Assembly (NCBI RefSeq): GCF_007829835.1
Contig: NZ_VIWP01000003.1
Span: 62,001 to 126,000 of the forward strand
Reading direction: 5' to 3'
Source: Neorhizobium alkalisoli
GTDB lineage: Bacteria; Pseudomonadota; Alphaproteobacteria; Rhizobiales; Rhizobiaceae
Length of the DNA: 64,000 nucleotides
Shown here in pieces: positions 36,741 through 44,475 of this stretch. Below the pieces are notes generated by a model. That model did no database searches. It saw only the letters and a program-made list of their open reading frames with translations, and was not told the DNA's origin. Numbering within the stretch: position 1 is the stretch's first letter; each line of letters starts with the position of its first letter. Made by a program: the position numbers and the translations under genes.

Positions 36741-38315
36741 TCAAGTGAAGGCGTCGGGCATCGAATCCTTGCGATCCTTGATGAAGGCAAGCAGCGCCTC
36801 GTCGATCGAGGCGTCGAGTGCCGGCGCCTGATAGCTGTCGAGCCAAGAGCGGCAAAGCGCATTGGCGCGATCCTCGATCCGCTTCTGGCCTTCGATTTCC
36901 CACTGTTCGAAGGAATTGTTGTCGGCAAGCTGCGAGCGATAGAAAGCCGTCTGGAAATGCGCCTGCGTATGGGTGCAGCCGAGATAATGGCTGCCGGGTC
37001 CGACTTCACGGATCGCATCAAGCGCCTGGCCTTCGGTCGACAGATCGACACCCTCGGCCATTTTCTGCATCATGCCGAGCTGGTCCTGGTCGATCATGAA
37101 TTTTTCATAGGACGAGACGAGGCCGCCTTCCAGCCAGCCTGCCGCATGCAGCACAAAATTGGTGCCGGCGAGCAGCGTCGTGTTCAGCGTGTTCGATGAT
37201 TCGTGAGCGGCCTGGGCGTCCGGTACCTTCGAGGCGCAGAGTGAGCCGCCGGTACGGAACGGCAGGCCAAGCCGGCGGGCCAGCTGCGCCGCACCATAAG
37301 AAACCAGCGATGGTTCCGGCGTACCGAATGTCGGCGCACCCGACTGCATCGAGATCGAGGCTGCAAACGTGCCGAACAGGACCGGCGAGCCGGGACGGAT
37401 GAGCTGCGTCAGCGCAGCGCCGGCCAGAACTTCGGCAAGGATCTGCGTCAGCGTGCCTGCCACCGTGACCGGGCTCATCGCGCCGGACAGGATGAAGGGC
37501 GACACGACCGAAGCCTGGTTATGCCGCGCATAAACCTTCAGCGCGCCGAGCATCGTGCCATCGAACACCATCGGCGAATTGGCGTTGATGAGGTTCAGCG
37601 TCACGCAATTGTTCTCGACGAACTCATCCCCGAAAACCAGCTTTGCCATGGCGATCGTGTCTTCTGCGCGTTCCGGCGCCGTGACCGAGCCCATGAACGG
37701 CTTATCGGAATATTTGATATGGCTGTAGACCATATCGAGATGGCGCTTGTTGACCGGGATATCGACCGGCTCGCAAACGGTGCCGCCCGACGAATGCATG
37801 GACGGCGCCATATAGGCGAGTTTCACGAAATTACGAAAATCCTCGATCGTCGCGTAGCGCCTGACACCTTCGAGGTCGCGCACGAAGGGCGGTCCGTAGA
37901 CCGGGGCAAACACCGTGGCATTGCCACCGATGCGGACGCTGCGTTCTGGATTGCGGGCATGCCAGGTGAATTCGCTCGGCGCGGTTTTCAGCAGTTCGCG
38001 GCAAAGCCCTTTCGGAAAATGCACGCGCTCGCCGCGCACATCCGCACCGGCCTTGGCCCAAAGCTCGAGCGCTTCTGCATCGTCACGGAATTCGATGCCG
38101 ATTTCCTCGAGAATGAGGTCGGCATTGCTCTCGATCAGTTCCAGACCTTTTTCGTCCAGAACCTCATAAACGTTGATCTTGCGGGTGATATAGGGCAGCG
38201 AGGAGCCCGGACCGCCGCCGGAGCGCGCTGCGCGACGTCCAGCAGCACCGCGCTCGCCACGCCCACGCCGGCCTGCGCCGCCGGTTACTTCCGCATCCTG
38301 AATGATCTCGTCCAT
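36741..38315 (-). CDS. MttB-superfamily corrinoid methyltransferase, non-pyrrolysine
   Basis: A 524-residue protein of the trimethylamine/betaine methyltransferase superfamily (PF06253), which moves a methyl group from a quaternary or tertiary amine to Co(I) of a corrinoid protein. The frame has no in-frame amber codon, so it belongs to the pyrrolysine-free branch whose characterised members use glycine betaine, proline betaine, carnitine or gamma-butyrobetaine. The substrate here is unproven; context favours a betaine. Residues 12-37 are Gly/Arg-rich (AGRRGRGERGAAGRRAAR). ATG 38315 has GAGGA 6 nt upstream. Divergent from the corrinoid protein gene. Confidence 0.9.
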   Translation of the reverse strand: MDEIIQDAEVTGGAGRRGRGERGAAGRRAARSGGGPGSSLPYITRKINVYEVLDEKGLELIESNADLILEEIGIEFRDDAEALELWAKAGADVRGERVHFPKGLCRELLKTAPSEFTWHARNPERSVRIGGNATVFAPVYGPPFVRDLEGVRRYATIEDFRNFVKLAYMAPSMHSSGGTVCEPVDIPVNKRHLDMVYSHIKYSDKPFMGSVTAPERAEDTIAMAKLVFGDEFVENNCVTLNLINANSPMVFDGTMLGALKVYARHNQASVVSPFILSGAMSPVTVAGTLTQILAEVLAGAALTQLIRPGSPVLFGTFAASISMQSGAPTFGTPEPSLVSYGAAQLARRLGLPFRTGGSLCASKVPDAQAAHESSNTLNTTLLAGTNFVLHAAGWLEGGLVSSYEKFMIDQDQLGMMQKMAEGVDLSTEGQALDAIREVGPGSHYLGCTHTQAHFQTAFYRSQLADNNSFEQWEIEGQKRIEDRANALCRSWLDSYQAPALDASIDEALLAFIKDRKDSMPDAFT

Positions 38316-38414
38316 GATGTTCCTCGCCTGTGCCCCGTTATGGGCATCTTCCTCTGATACGGCCATGCTAGGCGCATGCTGTTGCGAGGTCGGCCATTCT
38401 GCGCCGCAAGCCTC

Positions 38415-38447
38415 GTCTGTCTGCGCCAAAAGCCGCTGCAGACAGAC
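38415..38447. promoter_or_regulatory. 10-bp perfect inverted repeat in the mttB/corrinoid-protein promoter region
   Basis: GTCTGTCTGC and its exact complement GCAGACAGAC are separated by 13 nt, about 100 bp upstream of the mttB-family start. The spacing and symmetry suit an operator for a dimeric regulator; the LysR-family protein at 44476-45372 is a candidate. Confidence 0.5.
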
Positions 38448-38486
38448 ATATCGGACATCGCGCCGGTCGTCACGCTCAGGTTCAAT

Positions 38487-38506
38487 TCCGACGCCGGACT
38501 GTCGCA
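38487..38506. promoter_or_regulatory. Candidate operator upstream of the corrinoid protein gene
   Basis: TCCGAC-N8-GTCGCA differs by one base from the perfect dyad TGCGAC-N8-GTCGCA at 45880-45899 in front of the AraC-type regulator. It lies 95 nt upstream of the corrinoid gene start in the divergent promoter region. Confidence 0.55.
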
Positions 38507-38600
38507 GACGAAAGAAATGGCGAACGATTTTGCAGCTAGAAATGAGAAGAGGGAAATGTCAGGCTTCGGCCGGCTAGCCTTTTTGAACCGGGAGAGAATC

Positions 38601-39302
38601 ATGTCCGACGACGAAATCATTCTGGCGGAGCTTTCCGACGAGGAACTCGTGCAGCAGATGCACGACGACCTTTACGACGGAATGAAGGAAGAGATCGAGG
38701 AAGCCACTCAGATCCTGCTCGATCGCGGCTGGGCGCCTTATGACGTCCTGACCCAGGCGCTCGTTGAAGGCATGCGCATCGTCGGCATCGATTTTCGCGA
38801 TGGCATTCTCTTCGTGCCGGAAGTGCTGCTGTCCGCCAATGCGATGAAGGCCGGCATGCATATTCTGCGGCCGCTTCTGGCAGCCACTGGCGCGCCAAAA
38901 CTCGGCAAGATGGTGATCGGCACCGTCAAGGGCGACATTCACGACATTGGCAAGAACCTTGTCGGCATGATGATGGAAGGCGCCGGCTTCGACGTCGTCG
39001 ATCTCGGCATCAACAATCCTGTCGAGAATTATCTGGAAGCGATCGAGCGTGAACAGCCGGATATTCTCGGCATGTCGGCGCTTCTGACCACGACCATGCC
39101 CTATATGAAGGTCGTGATCGACACGATGAAGGAAAAGGGCATTCGCGACGATTACGTCGTCCTCGTCGGTGGCGCGCCGCTGAACGAGGAATTCGGCAAG
39201 GCCGTTGGCGCGGATGCCTATTGCCGCGATGCCGCCGTAACCGTCGAAACGGCCAAGGATTTCATCAAGCGCAAGCATAACAGCCTCGCTGCCGGCGCCT
39301 GA
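38601..39302 (+). CDS. Corrinoid (B12-binding) methyl-carrier protein
   Basis: A 233-residue MtbC/MttC/MtgC-family protein: an N-terminal helical cap (about 10-95) and a Rossmann-like B12 domain with the lower-ligand motif D112-x-H114-x2-G117 (VKGDIHDIGKNLVG), then GMSALLTTTM and VGGAPLNEEFG. The bound corrinoid accepts a methyl from the MttB-family protein and gives it to the folate enzyme or Bmt. GGGAGAG precedes the ATG. Confidence 0.94.
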   Translation: MSDDEIILAELSDEELVQQMHDDLYDGMKEEIEEATQILLDRGWAPYDVLTQALVEGMRIVGIDFRDGILFVPEVLLSANAMKAGMHILRPLLAATGAPKLGKMVIGTVKGDIHDIGKNLVGMMMEGAGFDVVDLGINNPVENYLEAIEREQPDILGMSALLTTTMPYMKVVIDTMKEKGIRDDYVVLVGGAPLNEEFGKAVGADAYCRDAAVTVETAKDFIKRKHNSLAAGA

Positions 39303-39355
39303 TCGACCTTGAGGATCGAAGAAGCGCCGGAAGCCCGGCGTGAAGACAGGGCCGC

Positions 39356-39514
39356 TTAATTGGCGGCCTTGGCAACCTTATGACCGGCGGCCTGCGTCGC
39401 GTTGACGGTGTTTGCCGTATCCTGGCCCATGCCGCGAATGGTGTTACCACACGAGCTGAGCGAAACCGTCGTTGCGAAAAGTGCTGCGATCACCGTGACT
39501 GTCTTGGCCGTCAT
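39356..39514 (-). CDS. Entericidin-like small lipoprotein
   Basis: A 52-residue lipoprotein precursor: MTAKTVTVIAALFATTVSLSSC, a lipobox with the lipidated Cys at residue 22, then GNTIRGMGQDTANTVNATQAAG as in the EcnA/EcnB family. It is on the minus strand inside the otherwise plus-strand corrinoid cluster, starting back-to-back with the DUF1638 gene. GGAG lies 9 nt before ATG 39514. Confidence 0.82.
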   Translation of the reverse strand: MTAKTVTVIAALFATTVSLSSCGNTIRGMGQDTANTVNATQAAGHKVAKAAN

Positions 39515-39528
39515 GATAGAATACTCCG

Positions 39529-40170
39529 ATGGATGAAGATCAAATTGTTCCGGAAAGTGATTTTCCGGACAAGGAACGTTCAACTCGCGAAAAGGTTCAC
39601 GTGATCGCGTGCGGCGCGATCGCTAGGGAAATTCTGGCCGTCTGTCGCCAGCATGGCCTTGCCCATATCGACCTCAATTGCCTGCCCGCCATCTGGCATG
39701 CCTATCCGCAAAAAATCGTGCCCGGGCTGCGCCAGGCAGTCGCGGAAGCGCGGCATTCAGGTTTCGAAAAGATCTTTTTCGCCTATGCCGATTGCGGAAC
39801 CGGCGGAGACATCGACCGGCTCTGTGAAGAGGAAGGCATTGCCCGGATCGAAGGTCCACACTGTTACTCCTTTTTCGCCGGCAATGCCGCCTTCGCGGAA
39901 AAGGCCGACGACGATCTGCTTGCGTTTTTCCTCACCGATTTCCTAGCCCGCCAGTTCCGCGCCTTCGTCATTGAGCCGCTCGGCCTCGACCGGCATCCCG
40001 AGCTGAAAGACATGTATTTCGGCAATTATCGGAAGCTCGTCTATCTTTCCCAGGAAGAGGATGCCGAGCTTCAGGAAAAGGCGCGCGCCGCTGCCGATTA
40101 TCTTGGCCTGGAATACGAATACCGTTTCACCGGTTATGGCGACCTGACCTCGGCGCTGCGCTCGGCTTAA
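39529..40170 (+). CDS. DUF1638-family protein
   Basis: A 213-residue soluble protein: VHVIACGAIAREILAV, HIDLNCLPAIWHAYPQKIVPGL, FFAYADCGTGGDI and GPHCYSFFAGN. These Cys/His-containing segments are the conserved core of DUF1638. The family often sits beside MttB-type methyltransferases and corrinoid activators in both archaea and bacteria, so a role in handling metal or corrinoid is plausible but unproven. Confidence 0.85.
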   Translation: MDEDQIVPESDFPDKERSTREKVHVIACGAIAREILAVCRQHGLAHIDLNCLPAIWHAYPQKIVPGLRQAVAEARHSGFEKIFFAYADCGTGGDIDRLCEEEGIARIEGPHCYSFFAGNAAFAEKADDDLLAFFLTDFLARQFRAFVIEPLGLDRHPELKDMYFGNYRKLVYLSQEEDAELQEKARAAADYLGLEYEYRFTGYGDLTSALRSA

Positions 40171-40225
40171 CGCTTTCTTTTCGGCTTCCGACCAACAATT
40201 CGCTCCGGCATTTTGGGAGCGACCG

Positions 40226-41002
40226 ATGCAGCAGAAAAATTCTTCGCGGATCGTCGTGATGACCGCAGGCGGAACCAATCCGCACGTGATGATCAATGCG
40301 CTTGCCCGGCATTTTCCGGATCTCCATGTCATCGAGGAACAGCCGGAATCGAAGATGACGCTTCTAAAACGCCGCGCCCGCCGTTTCGGCTGGTTCACGG
40401 CGCTTGGTCAGCTGGCGACGATGATCGCCTCCCGTCTCGGCAAAGGCGTCGCCGCCAAACGCTCCGAAGAGATCATTCGCGAACACGGCCTGTCGGGCGA
40501 TATCGATCCGAAAATCCCGGTCACCCATGTGGCCTCGCTGAACGACCCCGCATGTCACGCCGCGGTGACAGAATTAAAGCCGGCCGCGATCTTCACGATT
40601 TCCTGCCGCATCCTGTCTCCCGCGACACTGGCCGCCATCCCCTGGCCGGTCATCAACTTTCACGCCGGTATCAATCCGATGTATCGCGGCCAGATGGGCG
40701 GCTACTGGTCGCTGGTCGGCAACGACGCCAAAAATTTCGGGCCGACCGTGCATCTCGTTGACAAGGGTATCGATACCGGCGGCACGCTTTACGAAAAGCG
40801 GCTGACGCCCGCCAAAAACGACACCATGGCCACCTACCCGCTGCTGATGACGGCCTCGGCGACGGATATCGCCGTACAGGCGCTTGAAGATGCCGTCTCC
40901 GGAAATCTGAAGCCATTCCAGCCTGTGGGCGCATCTGCTTTGCGCTTTCCGCCGACGATCTGGACCTGGATCTATTACGGGATTACCAAACGTATCTGGT
41001 AG
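40226..41002 (+). CDS. Formyltransferase-domain protein of unknown substrate
   Basis: A 258-residue protein whose second half matches the formyl_transf_N fold: the catalytic Asn-x-His in VINFHAGINPMYRG and the Asp in HLVDKGIDTGG, as in GART, Fmt and PurU. It uses or hydrolyses 10-formyl-THF. The N-terminal third (MTAGGTNPHVMINALARHFPDL) is basic and unlike GART. Its place in a locus that loads methyl groups on THF suggests a link to the C1 pool. Confidence 0.78.
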   Translation: MQQKNSSRIVVMTAGGTNPHVMINALARHFPDLHVIEEQPESKMTLLKRRARRFGWFTALGQLATMIASRLGKGVAAKRSEEIIREHGLSGDIDPKIPVTHVASLNDPACHAAVTELKPAAIFTISCRILSPATLAAIPWPVINFHAGINPMYRGQMGGYWSLVGNDAKNFGPTVHLVDKGIDTGGTLYEKRLTPAKNDTMATYPLLMTASATDIAVQALEDAVSGNLKPFQPVGASALRFPPTIWTWIYYGITKRIW

Positions 41003-41003
41003 C

Positions 41004-41029
41004 ACGTCGCTTTTCGCGGCATGCGACGT
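41004..41029. repeat. Inverted repeat between the formyltransferase-like and PF13769-like genes
   Basis: A perfect 7-bp repeat ACGTCGC / GCGACGT with a 12-nt spacer, directly after the stop codon. It could be a transcript-end stem or a binding site carrying GTCGC-type half-sites everted relative to the locus operator. Confidence 0.35.
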
Positions 41030-41093
41030 CGTGGCAAGCGCAGTCTGGCTCGGCCGGCCGGTGCATGCTGGCGTGATCGGTACGGAGGAATTC

Positions 41094-41396
41094 ATGGCAG
41101 ACCGCATCATCGTCTACTGGCGCGACATCCCCGCTCAGGTGATCATCAAGAAGGGTCGCCAGAATGCGAAGCGGGAATTGTCGCTACGCTTTACCGAGGC
41201 GATAGACATGTGCGCCATGCGCACCGGCGCTGCCGAGACCGACGATTATCTCGCCGAATGGCGCAAGGCCGATCCGGTCCCGGTCTCCGACGATCTCGAA
41301 GCAGAAGCCGACACGGCCGCAGCGGAGCTGGAAGCTGCCTATGACAGGGAACGGCTGGTCGCGCTGGTCAAGGCCGGCGGCCGCGAAGCCGCCTGA
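41094..41396 (+). CDS. PF13769-like small protein ('virulence factor' family name)
   Basis: A 100-residue soluble protein, MADRIIVYWRDIPAQVIIKKGRQNAKRELSLRF, matching my recollection of the family labelled virulence factor (PF13769). That label says little about function. GGAGGAATTC precedes ATG 41094. Its gene lies directly before the folate:corrinoid methyltransferase, and its acidic C-terminal half (EAEADTAAAELEAAYDRE) may form a helix that binds a partner. Confidence 0.7.
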   Translation: MADRIIVYWRDIPAQVIIKKGRQNAKRELSLRFTEAIDMCAMRTGAAETDDYLAEWRKADPVPVSDDLEAEADTAAAELEAAYDRERLVALVKAGGREAA

Positions 41397-41461
41397 GATC
41401 CGAACAGACATCCAAGAGAAGCCCCAATACACAACAAAGGGCCGCCCGGCCGGAGGAAGAC

Positions 41462-42424
41462 ATGACCCGCACGATCGTCGCATCCGCCACCCGAGAAATC
41501 ATCATTGGCTTCGACCAGCCCTTCTGCGTCATCGGCGAGCGGATCAACCCGACGGGCCGCAAGAAGCTGGCGGCCGAGATGGTCGAGGGCAATTTCGATA
41601 CGGTCATCAAGGATGCGCTGGAACAGGTCGCGGCCGGCGCCACCATGCTCGACGTCAATGCCGGCGTCACCTCCGTCAATCCGAACGAGACCGAACCGGG
41701 CCTGCTCGTCCAGACGATGGAAATCGTCCAGGGTCTGGTCGATGTGCCGCTGTCGATCGACAGCTCCGTCACCGCCGCGATCGAAGCAGCATTGAAGGTC
41801 GCTAAGGGCCGCCCGCTGGTCAATTCGGTGACAGGCGAGGAAGAAAAGCTCGAAGCCATCCTGCCGCTCTGCAAGAAATACGACGTGCCGGTCGTCGCCA
41901 TCTCCAATGACGAGACGGGCATTTCCATGGACCCGGACGTGCGTTTCGCCGTCGCCAAGAAGATCGTCGAGCGCGCCGCGGATTACGGCATCAAGCCGCA
42001 TGATATCGTCGTCGATCCGCTCGTCATGCCGATCGGCGCCCTCGGCTCCGCCGGTCTGCAGGTCTTTGCGCTGCTGCGCCGCCTGCGTGAAGAACTGAAG
42101 GTCAACACGACCTGCGGCCTCTCCAACATCTCCTTCGGCCTGCCGCACCGCCACGGCATCAATGCCGGCTTTATCCCGATGGTGATCGGCGCCGGCATGA
42201 CCAGCGCCATCATGAACCCCTGCCGTCCCCAGGAAATGGAAGCCGTGCGCGCCGCCAACGTGCTGAACGGTACCGACCAGAACTGCGGCAACTGGATCAT
42301 GACCTATCGTGATTACAAGCCTGCCGAAGGCGGCGCCGTAGCAGCAACTGCAGCACCCGCCGCTTCCAGCGGTCGTCGCGGCGGCCGTGCGGCCCGCGCG
42401 GGTGCTGGGGCACGGACGGAATAA
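41462..42424 (+). CDS. Methyltetrahydrofolate:corrinoid protein methyltransferase (MtgA/AcsE-like)
   Basis: A 320-residue pterin-binding TIM-barrel enzyme. Seen: FCVIGERINPTGRKKLAAEM, ATMLDVNAGVTSVNPNE, SIDSS and GLSNISFGLPHR, all typical of the MeTr branch that exchanges a methyl group between a corrinoid protein and THF. Here it would pass the betaine-derived methyl to THF. The last ~25 residues (AAPAASSGRRGGRAARAGAGARTE) are an Ala/Gly/Arg tail beyond the catalytic domain. GGAGGAAG precedes the ATG. Confidence 0.93.
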   Translation: MTRTIVASATREIIIGFDQPFCVIGERINPTGRKKLAAEMVEGNFDTVIKDALEQVAAGATMLDVNAGVTSVNPNETEPGLLVQTMEIVQGLVDVPLSIDSSVTAAIEAALKVAKGRPLVNSVTGEEEKLEAILPLCKKYDVPVVAISNDETGISMDPDVRFAVAKKIVERAADYGIKPHDIVVDPLVMPIGALGSAGLQVFALLRRLREELKVNTTCGLSNISFGLPHRHGINAGFIPMVIGAGMTSAIMNPCRPQEMEAVRAANVLNGTDQNCGNWIMTYRDYKPAEGGAVAATAAPAASSGRRGGRAARAGAGARTE

Positions 42425-42435
42425 GCAGACCCAGC

Positions 42436-44472
42436 ATGGCCGATATTTCCGAAAGAGATCCCCTCGTCCTCTTCATGCCGTCCGGCAAGCGTGGCCGGTT
42501 TCCGGTTGGCACACAGGTTCTGGAAGCCGCCCGGCAGCTTGGCGTTTATGTCGAGAGCGTCTGTGGCGGTCGCGCCACCTGTGGGCGCTGTCAGGTCTCC
42601 GTGCAGGAAGGCAATTTTGCCAAGCACGGGATCACCTCGTCCGACGATCATCTTTCGCCCGTAGGACCGAAGGAAGAGCGCTATGACCGCGTCCGCGGCC
42701 TGCCCGCCGGACGCCGTCTCTCCTGTTCGGCGCAGATTCTTGGCGATCTCGTCATCGACGTGCCTCAGGATACGGTCATCAACGCCCAGGTCGTCCGCAA
42801 GGCGGCCGACGAGCGCGTCTTCGACCGCAATCCGGCAATCCGCATGTGTTATGTCGAGGTCGAGGAACCCGACATGGAAAAGCCGCTCGGCGATCTCGAC
42901 CGGCTGAAAGTGGCGATCGCCACTGACTGGCATTTCGACGAGATCGAGGTCGATTTCCATCTGATCCCGGAAGTCCAAAAGATCCTGCGCAAGGGCGAGT
43001 GGAAGGTGACGGCCGCGATCCACCATGATCGCGGCGGCCTGCCCGCCCGCCTGGTTGCCCTTTATCCAGGCCTCAAGAACGAGGCCTATGGCATTGCCTG
43101 CGATATCGGCTCGACGACGATCGCCATGCATCTGTCCTCGCTCCTGTCGGGCCGCACGGTCGCCTCGTCCGGCGCCTCCAACCCGCAGATCCGCTTCGGC
43201 GAAGATCTTATGAGCCGCGTCTCCTATGTGATGATGAACCCGGACGGACGCGAGGCGATGACGCTCGCAGTCCGGGAAACGCTGAATGGCCTGATCGACA
43301 AGGTCTGCGCCGAGGGCGGCATTTCCCGCGCCGACATTCTCGACAGCGTCTTTGTCGGCAATCCGATCATGCACCACCTGTTTCTCGGCATCGATCCGAC
43401 CGAGCTCGGCGGCGCACCCTTCGCGCTTGCCGTCTCCGGTGCCGTGGAAGTCAAATCTTCGGAAATCGGCCTGCCGATGAATGAAGGCACCCGCACCTAT
43501 ATTCTCCCCTGCATTGCCGGCCATGTCGGTGCCGATGCGGCGGCAGCAACGCTGTCGGAAGGCCCGCATCGCCAGGACGAGATGATGCTGATGGTCGATA
43601 TCGGCACCAATGCCGAAATCGTGCTCGGCAACAGCACGCGCGTCGTTGCCGCCTCTTCGCCGACCGGCCCTGCCTTCGAAGGCGCGGAAATTTCCTCCGG
43701 CCAGCGCGCGGCACCCGGCGCGATCGAACGCGTCCGCATCGATCCCGTGACACTGGAGCCGCGTTTTCGCGTGATCGGCGTCGAGCCGTGGTCGGATGAG
43801 CAGGGTTTTGCCGAAGCGGCAAGCTCCGTCGGCGTGACCGGCATTTGCGGTTCCGGCATCATCGAGGTGATCGCCGAAATGTATCTCGCCGGCATCATCT
43901 CGGAAGACGGTGTCGTCGACGGCTCACTGGCCGAACGCAGCACCCGCATCCTGCCGAACGGCCGCACCTTCTCCTATCTTGTGCATGAAGGTCAGCAGAG
44001 CATTACTGTCACCCAGAACGACGTGCGTGCCATCCAGCTCGCCAAGGCGGCACTGTATGCCGGCGTAAAGCTGCTGCTCGACAAGCAGGGCGTCGATCAT
44101 GTCGACCGCATCGGCCTTGCCGGCGCCTTCGGCACGTTCATCGATCCTAAATATGCGATGGTTCTCGGCCTCATTCCCGATTGCGACCTCGACAAGGTCA
44201 AGGCCGTTGGCAATGCGGCCGGAACCGGTGCGCGCATGTGCCTGCTCAACCGCGACTATCGCCGTGAGATCGAGGAGACCGTCACGCGGATCGAAAAGAT
44301 CGAGACGGCGCTCGAATCGAAATTCCAGGAACATTTTGTGGCTGCGATGGCACTGCCCAACAAGGTCGATGCTTTTCCACATCTAGCCGCAGTCGTCACG
44401 CTACCAGAGAAGAAGGCAGGTGGCGGAGATACCGGCGACGGTGGCCGCCGCCGGCGCAGAAGCCGCGATTGA
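42436..44472 (+). CDS. RACo-type corrinoid protein reductive activator
   Basis: A 678-residue protein: an N-terminal plant-type 2Fe-2S domain with C43-x5-C49-x2-C52 and C97, a linker, then an actin-like ATPase (ASKHA, DUF4445) domain with ACDIGSTTIAMHL, VDIGTNAEIVL and GLAGAFGTFIDP. Such proteins use ATP and a low-potential electron to return inactive Co(II) corrinoid to Co(I). The gene starts 11 nt after the folate enzyme. It ends in an Arg-rich tail, GGGDTGDGGRRRRRSRD. Confidence 0.94.
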   Translation: MADISERDPLVLFMPSGKRGRFPVGTQVLEAARQLGVYVESVCGGRATCGRCQVSVQEGNFAKHGITSSDDHLSPVGPKEERYDRVRGLPAGRRLSCSAQILGDLVIDVPQDTVINAQVVRKAADERVFDRNPAIRMCYVEVEEPDMEKPLGDLDRLKVAIATDWHFDEIEVDFHLIPEVQKILRKGEWKVTAAIHHDRGGLPARLVALYPGLKNEAYGIACDIGSTTIAMHLSSLLSGRTVASSGASNPQIRFGEDLMSRVSYVMMNPDGREAMTLAVRETLNGLIDKVCAEGGISRADILDSVFVGNPIMHHLFLGIDPTELGGAPFALAVSGAVEVKSSEIGLPMNEGTRTYILPCIAGHVGADAAAATLSEGPHRQDEMMLMVDIGTNAEIVLGNSTRVVAASSPTGPAFEGAEISSGQRAAPGAIERVRIDPVTLEPRFRVIGVEPWSDEQGFAEAASSVGVTGICGSGIIEVIAEMYLAGIISEDGVVDGSLAERSTRILPNGRTFSYLVHEGQQSITVTQNDVRAIQLAKAALYAGVKLLLDKQGVDHVDRIGLAGAFGTFIDPKYAMVLGLIPDCDLDKVKAVGNAAGTGARMCLLNRDYRREIEETVTRIEKIETALESKFQEHFVAAMALPNKVDAFPHLAAVVTLPEKKAGGGDTGDGGRRRRRSRD

Positions 44473-44475
44473 TCC

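Noticed and set aside
36741..38315. Pyrrolysine-encoding MttB
   Set aside because: The frame has no internal TAG, and no PylS, PylT or other pyl gene is visible in the window.
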